A stretch of 64,000 nt of DNA, taken from positions 1 to 64,000 of the forward strand of contig JAGBXP010000019.1 in assembly GCA_017629215.1 (NCBI GenBank), written 5' to 3'. How positions within the stretch are numbered: the stretch's first letter is position 1; each line of letters opens with the position of its first letter. The translations under genes and the position numbers were made by a program. The stretch comes from a bacterium. GTDB lineage: Bacteria; Cyanobacteriota; Vampirovibrionia; Gastranaerophilales; Gastranaerophilaceae. This document shows positions 7,002-14,711 of this stretch, one piece after another. The notes under the pieces are model-generated. The model was not told the DNA's origin. It was given only the letters and a program-made list of their open reading frames with translations, and did no database searches.

Positions 7002-8657
7002 CTATACTATTGCTCCATGCGATGCGTCTTGAACTGTTCTTGCATATTTTGCAAGATAGCCAGTTGTTACTCTCGGAGTCTTTGGTACAAATTTTTTGCG
7101 ACGCTCTTCTAAAATTTCTTCTGGAACTTTTAGGTTTAGCGAACGCTTATTTATATCTATTTCAATAATATCGTTATCTTCTATTAAAGCTATAAGTCCG
7201 CCTTCTGTTGCTTCAGGGCAGATATGTCCTACGCAAATTCCTCGAGTACCACCAGAGAATCTTCCATCAGTAATAAGTGCTGTTTTAGTTCCTAAATCTT
7301 TACCTACAAGTAGTGATGTTGGAGCAAGCATTTCTCTCATGCCAGGACCTCCTTTTGGTCCTTCATAGCGAATAACTATAATATCGCCTTCTTTGATTAA
7401 ATCGTTTTCGAGAGCTGACATAGCTTCTTCTTCGCTATCAAAAACTTTTGCTTTACCACTAAATTCGTAACAAGATTCATCTACTGCAGAAATTTTAATT
7501 ACAGATCCGTTAGGTGAAATATTGCCATATAAAACTCCTAACCCTGGTTTTGTTGTATAAGGCTCAGTGTAAGGGTGGATGACATTTTCATCGATATATG
7601 AATTTTTAATGATATCACTTGTTTTTTGTAATGAAACTCCAATAAAATCTTTAAAAAGAGGAACATCTCTCAAAAGTGTTTTTAAAACAGCATTTACTCC
7701 ACCAGCTTGATAGAAACCTGACATAGTAATAGCTGAAGACGGTTCAAGTTTTACAATTTGATGGATTTGATGAGAGAGCTCCTCAAAATCGTTGAGCGAT
7801 ACATTGAGATTAGCAGCTGTCGCTATTGCAAGTATATGTAAAAACGAGTTCGTAGAGCCACCCATTGCTAAATCTGCTATTATTGCATTTCTTAAAGTAT
7901 CACGAGTAATTATATCTAAAGGTTTTTTATTTTGTCTTACAAGTTCAACAATTTGCATTCCTGACTCAAAAGCTATTCTACGTTTATGTGAAGATACTGC
8001 CGCTGAGGTCGCGCACCAAGGTAAGCTCATTCCTAGTACTTCTGTTAAGCAAGCCATGGTATTTGCTGTATATAATCCTTGGCAAGAGCCTGCAGAAGGA
8101 CATGAAGCTTCTTCTAATTCTATAAGCCGTTTTTCATCAATAATTCCGTTTCTGAATTTCCCGATTGCTTCAAACGAGCCTGAAATCATTGTAAGCTTTT
8201 CACATTTACTTTCGCCATCAAGCATTGGACCAGCTGTTACAATAATAGTTGGTATATTTAATCTTACAGCGGCAATAAGCATAGCAGGTGTAATTTTATC
8301 ACAATTCGAAAGAAGTACTAATCCGTCTAGTTGATGAGCATTTGCTACTGTCTCAATACAATCAGCGATTAAATCTCTAGATGGAAGAGAATAACGCATT
8401 CCATCGTGTCCCATTGCAATCCCATCACATACTGCTGGTACACCAAAAATAAAGGATTGACCTCCCCCTGAGTGGATACCTTTTTCTATTTGACGTTCTA
8501 AATCGCGCATTCCAATGTGTCCAGGAACTAGGTCAGAAAACGAGCTTGCTATTCCAATAAATGGAGAGTCCATATTCTTTTTACTAACTCCTGTAGCCAT
8601 CAACAAACTTCTATGTGGAGTTCTTGCTATCCCTTTTTTAATGTTATTACTTCTCAT
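7002..8657 (-). CDS. ilvD: Dihydroxy-acid dehydratase
   Basis: 551 residues, full length for IlvD. It dehydrates 2,3-dihydroxy acids to 2-keto acids in valine, isoleucine and pantothenate synthesis and needs an Fe-S cluster and Mg2+. Visible motifs: VPGHIGMRDL (about 44-53), SNCDKITPAML with cluster Cys119, CPSAGSCQG with Cys186/Cys192, GPKGGPGMREML, and LITDGRFSGGTRG near the C-terminus. No other ilv gene is present in the window. AGGGAT before ATG 8657 lies inside the 3' arm of a perfect 16-base hairpin, so translation or readthrough may be controlled by RNA folding. fau follows. Confidence 0.95.
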   Translation of the reverse strand: MRSNNIKKGIARTPHRSLLMATGVSKKNMDSPFIGIASSFSDLVPGHIGMRDLERQIEKGIHSGGGQSFIFGVPAVCDGIAMGHDGMRYSLPSRDLIADCIETVANAHQLDGLVLLSNCDKITPAMLIAAVRLNIPTIIVTAGPMLDGESKCEKLTMISGSFEAIGKFRNGIIDEKRLIELEEASCPSAGSCQGLYTANTMACLTEVLGMSLPWCATSAAVSSHKRRIAFESGMQIVELVRQNKKPLDIITRDTLRNAIIADLAMGGSTNSFLHILAIATAANLNVSLNDFEELSHQIHQIVKLEPSSAITMSGFYQAGGVNAVLKTLLRDVPLFKDFIGVSLQKTSDIIKNSYIDENVIHPYTEPYTTKPGLGVLYGNISPNGSVIKISAVDESCYEFSGKAKVFDSEEEAMSALENDLIKEGDIIVIRYEGPKGGPGMREMLAPTSLLVGKDLGTKTALITDGRFSGGTRGICVGHICPEATEGGLIALIEDNDIIEIDINKRSLNLKVPEEILEERRKKFVPKTPRVTTGYLAKYARTVQDASHGAIV

Positions 8658-8660
8658 AAA

Positions 8661-8700
8661 AATATCCCTTTTCTATATAATAACATAGAAAAGGGATATT
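8661..8700 (-). promoter_or_regulatory. Hairpin covering the ilvD ribosome-binding site
   Basis: A perfect 16-base inverted repeat (arms 8661-8676 and 8685-8700, 8-base loop). On the minus strand the 3' arm contains AAGGGAT, the ilvD Shine-Dalgarno, and is followed by TTTTT and then ATG. The structure can therefore act as a terminator for the gene upstream, as an RBS-masking element for ilvD, or both. Confidence 0.7.
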
Positions 8701-8721
8701 ATATTTATTTAACTTAAATAA

Positions 8722-10038
8722 TTAAGCATAATATTGATTTATTATTTTTTGAACTGCTTGTTGAGCTTCAGGAGATACTTTTTCTCCTCTTTGCATTCTT
8801 TCTATTGTGTTTTTAAGTAATTCTTCTTGACCTTCAGTAGTTTGAGCTAGTTTATTGGCATCGATATCATCTGCTACATCTTGACCAACAAGAGCTTTAG
8901 TTGCTTTACCAGCAAGGCACATGCCAACTGTACCACCTATTACACCAACCGCTCCACCAATTAGAGTTCCTAGTATTGGATGTATTTTAGAACCAATTTT
9001 TGCACCCCATTTAGTAAATGCCCAAACACTTGCAGCTTCACCTAATGCCCATCCAACTGCGTTACCAGTACCTTTAACTGCTGTTTGTCCGAGTTGTTTC
9101 ATACCTGTATTTGAGTCTTTTTCAAATGCGGTTTTGATTTTTCCAAGGTTCATTAAAATTTCCATTGCGAAGAATAATATACCACCTTTTATTCCACCAC
9201 CACGTTTTAATATACTCTTCATACTGGTTCCAGTTGTATTTTTGAGGGTTTTATATCTATTAAGAATACCATTCTTATCATTTAATTTGCTTGTAACAGT
9301 TGCAGCTTCTTTTCCAGTAAAGAATTTAGTTATTTTATTCCAAGTCCTTGGTATAAAACCTTGATTGACAGAATATGCGTGTTGTAACTCTGCAGTATGT
9401 TTTGTTATTAATCCTATTTTACCTTCTTTTAGGGCATTTTTAAGATTGTTTACTATATTATCGATTTTTTCAACATCTCCTGTAGCCTTATAGCTTCTTC
9501 TTATTGCTCCAAATTTTGTCATCTTTCTTGCTTCTGCTTTATGTAATTGTAAATAAGCTTCTCTTAGAATATTGCTATATTTAGGATTATTCCATAATTT
9601 ATTTAATGCAGAATTACCTTTTACACTAGCAAAAGCAGCATTGGTTGCTTTAGTTGCTTTCCAAGAATTTATTGGATGGCAAATTAATCGAGGATTTTGA
9701 ATAAGTGCAAAAGCTGCACCACCAGCCGCAGCACCTAAAATACCTTCACTTGGACTCAAACTTTTTTTATAGTCATCTTTTAGAGCTTGAGTCTCAGATT
9801 GAGATAAGCCTTGGAAAATTGAATTTTGAGGCTGAGTTTGAGATGTGTTCATATTATTGCTATAAGGTATGTTTTGTCCAAATGTTTGGTCATAGTTATT
9901 ATAGCCATAAAAAGATGGGTTTGAATAACTATTATTTGAGGAATACCCATTCAAATAGCTTGGCGCATTTGCATTAGAGCCAAAGCCACCATAAAGTGCC
10001 ATTTCCATATTCGCTAATTGTGAAACTGGAAGAACCAT
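8722..10038 (-). CDS. Lineage-specific protein, Asn/Ser/Tyr-rich head and membrane segments
   Basis: 438 residues. Residues 15-75 are low-complexity Asn/Ser/Tyr/Gly. GAAAGGAAFALI (about 102-113) is a first short hydrophobic segment. A basic helical part covers about 120-270. IKGGILFFAMEILMNL (about 284-299), AVGWALGEAASVWAF (about 327-341) and ILGTLIGGAVGVIGGTVGM (about 354-372) look like membrane or Gly-zipper helices. The tail (about 390-438) is a soluble helical domain. AAAGGT precedes ATG 10038. It is preceded by a GCAATT-type promoter box and lies between secY and ilvD. Family and function not recognised. Confidence 0.7.
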   Translation of the reverse strand: MVLPVSQLANMEMALYGGFGSNANAPSYLNGYSSNNSYSNPSFYGYNNYDQTFGQNIPYSNNMNTSQTQPQNSIFQGLSQSETQALKDDYKKSLSPSEGILGAAAGGAAFALIQNPRLICHPINSWKATKATNAAFASVKGNSALNKLWNNPKYSNILREAYLQLHKAEARKMTKFGAIRRSYKATGDVEKIDNIVNNLKNALKEGKIGLITKHTAELQHAYSVNQGFIPRTWNKITKFFTGKEAATVTSKLNDKNGILNRYKTLKNTTGTSMKSILKRGGGIKGGILFFAMEILMNLGKIKTAFEKDSNTGMKQLGQTAVKGTGNAVGWALGEAASVWAFTKWGAKIGSKIHPILGTLIGGAVGVIGGTVGMCLAGKATKALVGQDVADDIDANKLAQTTEGQEELLKNTIERMQRGEKVSPEAQQAVQKIINQYYA

Positions 10039-10069
10039 AATTTATACCTTTAATTTAACTAACCTTATA

Positions 10070-10100
10070 TATATAAAGTTATTTATTGTTGAAAAATTGC
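10070..10100 (-). promoter_or_regulatory. GCAATT-type promoter box (copy c)
   Basis: On the minus strand GCAATTTTT runs from 10100 to 10092 and ACTTTATATA begins at 10079, exactly 21 bases from start to start, as in copies a and b. It lies about 30 bases before ATG 10038. Confidence 0.55.
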
Positions 10101-10193
10101 TTTTTTTAATTAAGTTTTTTAAAGAATATTCTTAAACCCAATAATATCAAGGAAAATGACGTTTACAAAACTTAATATTATACTAATAAAAAG

Positions 10194-10230
10194 AAAAACA
10201 GAGGATAAGCTCAGCCTATCCTCTGTTTTT
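10194..10230 (-). terminator. Rho-independent terminator after secY
   Basis: 14-base arms AAAAACAGAGGATA (10194-10207) and TATCCTCTGTTTTT (10217-10230) around a 9-base loop. On the minus strand a T-rich run follows. It lies 16 bases after the secY stop and closes the rpsE-secY operon. Confidence 0.85.
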
Positions 10231-10245
10231 TTATGAATTAATTAT

Positions 10246-11580
10246 TTATTCTTTTAAGAATGATTCATAGTTTCTTGCGAGTAAATGGGTTTTTACTTGA
10301 TTAATTAAATCAAGCGCAACTCCGACCATGATGATTAAAGATGTTGCACCAATACCTTGCAAAGTTGTTATTCCTGTTAGATAACTTGCAAGTGCAGGTA
10401 CTAATGCTATGATACCGAGTCCCATTGCACCAATAAATGTTGTTTTAGTCAAGATTTTATCCAAAGCTTCTGCTGTAGGTCTGCCAGGTTTGATACCAGG
10501 AATTGATGAACCATATTTTTTTAGATTATCAGCAATTTCTTTAGGTTGCATATTTGGCATTATTGAAGCATAAAAGAATGTCAAAGCTACAATCATCAAA
10601 AAGTAAATTGCATAATATGTAGCACCACTTGGGTTGAAAATCTTGTTTAAAACCATAACAAATTCTTGTACCCAGCCCGCTGGTAGGTTAGCTTGACCTA
10701 CTAAGCTTAATATTGTAGATGGGAACAATAAAATTGCTACTGCAAAGATTATTGGCATAACTCCACCAGGATTTAATTTGAATGGAATAAAAGTATTTAC
10801 TCCACCATAGACTTTATTTCCAACTTGTCTTTTTGGGTTTACGATGATAACTTTTCTAACAGCTTCTTGCATAACTACAATAAAAATCATTGTTATGAAG
10901 AAAATTGCAAGAAGTCCTAGTAAGCCCCAAGTTAGTGAAGTGTTATTTGAAATTAAATCCATTGTTTTGCTTGTATATAGCGGAATACCTGATAGAATAC
11001 CTACAAAAATTATCAGAGAACCTCCGTTTCCGATACCTTTTTCTGTAATTAATTCTGACATCCACATAACAAGTGCTGAGCCAGCTGATAATGTTAATAC
11101 AGAAGAAATGTAAAACATTGTATGATTAACACCAGCAGTAATAGCATTTGTATGAGCCATAAAGCCCATGAATATACAAGCTTGGAATGCTGCAAGAATA
11201 ATTGCGAATATTCTTGTGTATTGAGAAAGTTTCCTTCTGCCAGCTTCTCCATCTTCTTTTTGAAGTTTTTCGAGAGCTGGAACAATTACAGCCATCAATT
11301 GCATGATGATTGATGATGTAATATAAGGTCCGATACCCAACGCAAAAATAGAAACTTTACCAAGAGCTCCACCAGAAAATAAATCTAAAAATCCTAAGAT
11401 ATTATTTTGGCTTGCTAGATTAGCAAAGTGTTCATTATTAACACCAAATAACGGTAAATGTATGCCAAGTCTGAACAATACTAACATTAAAAAAGTAAAG
11501 ATTAATTTCTCTTTTAATCCAGAAGCGTTCCACATTGACATTAAATCAGCCGCTGTTGGTATTCTCATTCCATTAGCCAT
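10246..11580 (-). CDS. secY: Preprotein translocase subunit SecY
   Basis: 444 residues, about ten transmembrane helices, normal length. It forms the protein-conducting channel of the Sec translocon in the inner membrane. Diagnostic stretches: EKLIFTFLMLVLFRLGIHLP near the N-terminus, ALGIGPYITSSIIMQL (plug and helix 2 region), EKGIGNGGSLIIF, PKRQVGNKVYGG in the large cytosolic loop, and KYGSSIPGIKPGRPTAEALD. The C-terminus is short and basic. It overlaps the rplO stop by one base. Unlike the usual spc order, no adk, map or infA follows; a strong terminator does. Confidence 0.97.
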   Translation of the reverse strand: MANGMRIPTAADLMSMWNASGLKEKLIFTFLMLVLFRLGIHLPLFGVNNEHFANLASQNNILGFLDLFSGGALGKVSIFALGIGPYITSSIIMQLMAVIVPALEKLQKEDGEAGRRKLSQYTRIFAIILAAFQACIFMGFMAHTNAITAGVNHTMFYISSVLTLSAGSALVMWMSELITEKGIGNGGSLIIFVGILSGIPLYTSKTMDLISNNTSLTWGLLGLLAIFFITMIFIVVMQEAVRKVIIVNPKRQVGNKVYGGVNTFIPFKLNPGGVMPIIFAVAILLFPSTILSLVGQANLPAGWVQEFVMVLNKIFNPSGATYYAIYFLMIVALTFFYASIMPNMQPKEIADNLKKYGSSIPGIKPGRPTAEALDKILTKTTFIGAMGLGIIALVPALASYLTGITTLQGIGATSLIIMVGVALDLINQVKTHLLARNYESFLKE

Positions 11581-12032
11581 TATACTAATTCAACCTTTCC
11601 GCCTGCTGCTTCGATTTTTTCTTTTGCTGATGGAGAAACATAGTCAGCTTTAACAGTTATAGCTTTTTTGATTTCGCCGTTACCTAAAATTCTTAAACCA
11701 TCACAAGAAGGATGAGCTTTTTTGATTTCTTTTAATGAAGCTAGCGAAATTTCATCAATCTTTAATTCAGCTAATCTGCCAACATTGATTTCAGCATAAT
11801 TTCTAGCATTAATAATCTGGAAGCCTTTTAGTTTAGGAAGTCTTCTATAAGCTGGCATTTGACCACCTTCGAAACCTCTTTTAGAACTTCTACCAGATCT
11901 TTGACCTTCACCGTTATGACCACGACAAGATGTTTTACCGTGTCCAGATGAACGACCACGTCCTACTCTTTTTGATTTTCCTGTTGAACCTTCAGCAGGT
12001 CTTAAATCTTCTAATGTAATTCTATCTGCCAT
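11580..12032 (-). CDS. rplO: 50S ribosomal protein L15
   Basis: 150 residues, normal length. L15 is a late-assembly protein of the large ribosomal subunit. The Gly/Lys/Arg-rich N-terminal extension (GSTGKSKRVGRGRSSGHGKT, then CRGHNGEGQRSG) and FEGGQMPAYRRLPKLKGF are diagnostic. The globular C-terminal domain ends EKIEAAGGKVELV. It lies between rpmD and secY, the standard spc order, and its stop codon is coupled to the secY start. Confidence 0.96.
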   Translation of the reverse strand: MADRITLEDLRPAEGSTGKSKRVGRGRSSGHGKTSCRGHNGEGQRSGRSSKRGFEGGQMPAYRRLPKLKGFQIINARNYAEINVGRLAELKIDEISLASLKEIKKAHPSCDGLRILGNGEIKKAITVKADYVSPSAKEKIEAAGGKVELV

Positions 12033-12061
12033 TTTTTTATTCCTTTTCTAATAATTTATTA

Positions 12062-12247
12062 CTACTCTGAAACTTCTACTAAGTGAGAAATTTTGTTAGC
12101 CATACCCATAATTGTTGCACTGTTGTGGTGCTCAACAACTTGGTTTAACTTTTTAAGACCTAAAGCAGCAGCAACTTTACGTTGAGCTTCTGAAGATCCG
12201 ATTAAACTTTTAACAAGTTTTATTTTTACAACTTTTGTATTTGCCAT
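12062..12247 (-). CDS. rpmD: 50S ribosomal protein L30
   Basis: 61 residues, typical for bacterial L30: VVKIKLVKSLIGSSEAQRK then LGLKKLNQVVEHHNSATIMGMANKISHLVEV. It binds 23S rRNA in the large subunit. Its position between rpsE and rplO is the usual one. From general knowledge L30 is absent in photosynthetic cyanobacteria, so its presence here would fit a deep-branching relative or another phylum. That comparison was not checked. Confidence 0.95.
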   Translation of the reverse strand: MANTKVVKIKLVKSLIGSSEAQRKVAAALGLKKLNQVVEHHNSATIMGMANKISHLVEVSE

Positions 12248-12301
12248 TTTATTTTATCCTTTACTAATTTTATTATTTAAAAACTAATATTTAATAGCCT
12301 A

Positions 12302-12943
12302 CTAGTTTAATAATTCAGCCATTGTTAAACCACGTTTTTTAGCTACTTCGTTGAATGGTCTAAGAGCTTTTAAAGCTTCTAGAGTTGCATTAGCAGCGTT
12401 AAGTGGAGATTTTGAACCTAAAGACTTTGAAAGAATATTTTCAATACCAGCAAGCTCAAGAACTGAACGAACAGCACCACCAGCGATAATACCTGTACCT
12501 TGAGAAGCAGGTCTTAACATAACTGCACCAGCACCTGATCTACCTGTGATTGGGTGAGGAATAGTTGTTTTGAAAATAGGTACTGTAATAAGATTTTTTC
12601 TACCATCAGCGATAGCTTTTTGGATAGCGATGATAACTTCAGAAGCCTTAGCACAACCAACACCAACTTGACCTTTTTGGTTACCAACGATAACGATTGC
12701 ACGGAAGCTAAGTTTTTTACCACCTTTAACAACCTTAGTTACACGACGGATTTGAACAACTTGTTCTTTCCATTCTGATTCAGGTTTAACTTCTTGAGTT
12801 TCAACTTTTTTCTTTCTAGAACGTTGTTTCTTAGCTGGAAGCTCAGTAACAACTTCTTCTGTTTCAACAGCTTCTGCAACAACTTCTTCAGTTGCTTCTA
12901 CAGTTTCAACAGTTTCTTCATTAATGATTTTTTCTTCTGACAT
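12302..12943 (-). CDS. rpsE: 30S ribosomal protein S5, with acidic N-terminal extension
   Basis: 213 residues against about 165 in most bacteria. The S5 core (from about residue 58: [37 protein letters not shown], then [19 protein letters not shown] and [16 protein letters not shown]) is intact and acts in decoding fidelity and mRNA unwinding. The extra N-terminal 50 residues are Glu/Val/Thr-rich and end in a basic patch (KKQRSRKKK). The gene heads its own transcription unit: a divergent HIT gene lies upstream and the usual rplR is absent. A leader of about 130 bases contains a small hairpin. Confidence 0.95.
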   Translation of the reverse strand: MSEEKIINEETVETVEATEEVVAEAVETEEVVTELPAKKQRSRKKKVETQEVKPESEWKEQVVQIRRVTKVVKGGKKLSFRAIVIVGNQKGQVGVGCAKASEVIIAIQKAIADGRKNLITVPIFKTTIPHPITGRSGAGAVMLRPASQGTGIIAGGAVRSVLELAGIENILSKSLGSKSPLNAANATLEALKALRPFNEVAKKRGLTMAELLN

Positions 12944-13019
12944 AATTTACCTTTCTGTCTTTTCTTAAATATCTGTTCTACTTTTTTTTGTTTTAAACAA
13001 CTTAATAATCAAAGAAACA

Positions 13020-13041
13020 AAACTCGTAAAACATCGAGTTT
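13020..13041 (-). promoter_or_regulatory. Stem-loop in the rpsE leader
   Basis: Perfect 7-base arms AAACTCG / CGAGTTT with an 8-base loop lie between the likely rpsE promoter (TATAAT on the minus strand, 13086-13081) and ATG 12943. It could be an autoregulatory ribosomal-protein site or a weak attenuator, since a T-rich stretch follows on the minus strand. Confidence 0.45.
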
Positions 13042-13176
13042 AATAATTATTTAGTTGTGGGTTTTTCTGACAAGTTATATATTATATTAAACAAGTTTTG
13101 AATGCAAGTGGTTTGTTTAGCTGGAGAGTTTAGAAAATTTTATTTTTAGATATTCAATTAGTAAATTTTTCCATGT

Positions 13177-13200
13177 TATAATATCTGATATTAAAGGAGA
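13177..13200 (+). promoter_or_regulatory. -10 element and ribosome-binding site of the HIT gene
   Basis: TATAAT at 13177-13182 and AAAGGAGA at 13193-13200 precede ATG 13206, predicting a very short leader for the HIT-speE pair. Confidence 0.6.
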
Positions 13201-13205
13201 AGCTT

Positions 13206-13523
13206 ATGAGCGATTGTATTTTTTGTAAGATTATAAATGGTGATTTTGGAACTGAGTTTTTGTATGAGAACGAATTTGCTGTTGTATTCAAAGATATTAA
13301 TCCAAAAGCTGATACTCATTTGTTAGTTGTTCCAAGACTTCATGTAGAATCTCTTAATGAACTAGATGATAAAGATTTATTAGGGGAATTAATGCTTTGT
13401 GTCAAAGCAGTTACAAGAAAACTCGGAATAAAATCTTATAGAACAGTTATTAATACAGGAAAAGATGTAGGACAAGAAGTCTTTCATTTACATATACACA
13501 TATTAGCAGGGAGAATTTATTAA
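13206..13523 (+). CDS. HIT-family nucleotide hydrolase, HinT-like
   Basis: 105 residues, typical HinT size. These cytosolic proteins hydrolyse purine nucleoside phosphoramidates. The family start CIFCKIINGD, the central ADTHLLVVPRLHVESL and the catalytic triad HLHIHI (His94, His96, His98) are all present. Strong AAAGGAGA precedes ATG 13206. Only one base separates its stop from the speE ATG, so the two are translationally linked, although no common pathway is obvious. Confidence 0.93.
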   Translation: MSDCIFCKIINGDFGTEFLYENEFAVVFKDINPKADTHLLVVPRLHVESLNELDDKDLLGELMLCVKAVTRKLGIKSYRTVINTGKDVGQEVFHLHIHILAGRIY

Positions 13524-13524
13524 C

Positions 13525-14376
13525 ATGAAAAATGGTTTAGAAAATGGATATTACCACGAAATTACACCTAGTGGTTTTGGAATTGCAATTAAAGCAGGTA
13601 AAGTTTTATATTCAAAACAATCAGAGTTTCAAAAGGTAGAAGTATTTGAAACTGAAAGTGCATTAGGAAGAGTCTTAACTCTTGATGATTTAATGATGAC
13701 AACTGAAGGTGATGAATATCATTATCATGAAATGATAGCGCACGTTCCAATGATGCATCATCCAAATCCAAAGACTGTTCTTGTAATAGGTGGTGGAGAT
13801 GGTGGTACTGTAAGAGAAGTGTTAAAACACGATACCGTTGAAAAAGTTGTGCTTTGCGAAATTGATGGTTTGGTAATAGAAGCTTGTAAAGAATATTTGC
13901 CAACGATTGCTTGTGAATTAGATAATCCAAAATGTGAAATTTTGGTAGAGGACGCAATAGAATATATAAAAGGCAAAGAAAACATGTTTGATGTCGTTCT
14001 TATTGACTCTACAGATCCTATGGGACCAGGTGAAGGTTTATTTACAGAGGAGTTTTACACTAATGTTAAACGATCTCTAAAAGAAGGTGGAATTGTTGCT
14101 GCTCAATCTGAATCACCATTTGTGAACAAAGAGGAAATTAAAAAAATGTATAATCTTCTTAAAAAAGTGTTCCCAATTTGTTCAACATTTACTTCTAATG
14201 TACCAACTTACCCAGGTGGATATTGGGCTTGGGCTTTTTGTTCTGAAATAGTAAAACCTCTTTCTTACTTTGATGAAAAAAGAGCTGAGCAAATTACTAA
14301 ATCTTGCAAAATTTATAATAAAGAATATCATAATGCGAGATTTGCACTTCCAAATTATTTAAGAGAATTGTTATAA
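13525..14376 (+). CDS. speE: Spermidine synthase
   Basis: 283 residues, full length. It transfers an aminopropyl group from decarboxylated SAM to putrescine in the cytosol. Motifs: HYHEMIAHVPMMHH (substrate and methyl-donor site), VLVIGGGDGGTVREVLKH (nucleotide-binding loop), VLCEIDGLVIEACKEYLP, and VVLIDSTDPMGPGEGLFTEEFY (catalytic Asp region), then YPGGYWAWAFCS. speD, needed for the aminopropyl donor, is not in the window. A strong terminator follows. Confidence 0.95.
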   Translation: MKNGLENGYYHEITPSGFGIAIKAGKVLYSKQSEFQKVEVFETESALGRVLTLDDLMMTTEGDEYHYHEMIAHVPMMHHPNPKTVLVIGGGDGGTVREVLKHDTVEKVVLCEIDGLVIEACKEYLPTIACELDNPKCEILVEDAIEYIKGKENMFDVVLIDSTDPMGPGEGLFTEEFYTNVKRSLKEGGIVAAQSESPFVNKEEIKKMYNLLKKVFPICSTFTSNVPTYPGGYWAWAFCSEIVKPLSYFDEKRAEQITKSCKIYNKEYHNARFALPNYLRELL

Positions 14377-14394
14377 TTCTAAATTTTAAAAAAC

Positions 14395-14431
14395 AAAAAC
14401 TAGCTATTTTTCATGAATTAGCTAGTTTTTT
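14395..14431 (+). terminator. Rho-independent terminator after speE
   Basis: Arms AAAAACTAGCTA and TAGCTAGTTTTTT around a 12-base loop, ending in a T run, 18 bases after the speE stop. Confidence 0.85.
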
Positions 14432-14460
14432 GCATGTAATTTATTAAAAATTAAAATTTT

Positions 14461-14475
14461 GTTACAAAAATTTAC
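14461..14475 (-). repeat. GTAAATTTTTGTAAC motif (copy 3, reverse)
   Basis: GTTACAAAAATTTAC on the plus strand, an exact 15-base reverse-complement match to the copies at 5566 and 30005. Confidence 0.5.
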
Positions 14476-14634
14476 AATAATTTTTGAAGGAAAAGCATGT
14501 CTAATTTTTAATAAAATTTACATTTTATTAAAATAAAAAACTTAGTTTTATGATTTCTCGCATAAAGTTTTCTTATACAAAAAAAATAATCAAAAATTTA
14601 TCTTTACATTTTCTTTACATAGTCCAAAAAGTAG

Positions 14635-14661
14635 GCAATTTTTATTTTTATGGGGTTTTAT
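14635..14661 (+). promoter_or_regulatory. GCAATT-type promoter box (copy f)
   Basis: GCAATTTTT at 14635 and GGTTTTAT at 14654-14661. The same GGTTTTAT stands at the same distance from GCAATT upstream of the 5820 gene. A separate TATAAT at 14679-14684 could be the real -10, so the assignment is weak. Confidence 0.35.
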
Positions 14662-14711
14662 TTAATTGTGTCTATTGATATAATCGACATATAAAGCCAG
14701 AAGATTAGTAT

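Larger units (their letters stand above)
14377..14711 (+). other. 335-base intergenic region: terminator, 15-base motif, promoter
   Basis: It holds the speE terminator (14395-14431), a reverse copy of GTAAATTTTTGTAAC (14461-14475), a GCAATT-type box (14635) and a second possible TATAAT (14679-14684). I see no open frame or structured RNA beyond these. Confidence 0.6.

Noticed and set aside
6906-7112. Plus-strand open frame with a PHPSPPPRRGE stretch
   Set aside because: It is the GC-rich repeat read through in a shadow frame opposite fau and ilvD.
7792-8334. 180-residue open frame on the plus strand
   Set aside because: It lies wholly antisense to ilvD, which has all its motifs; no ribosome-binding site.
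13020-13041. Rho-independent terminator between HIT gene and rpsE
   Set aside because: The genes diverge, so nothing would end there; a leader element of rpsE is more sensible.
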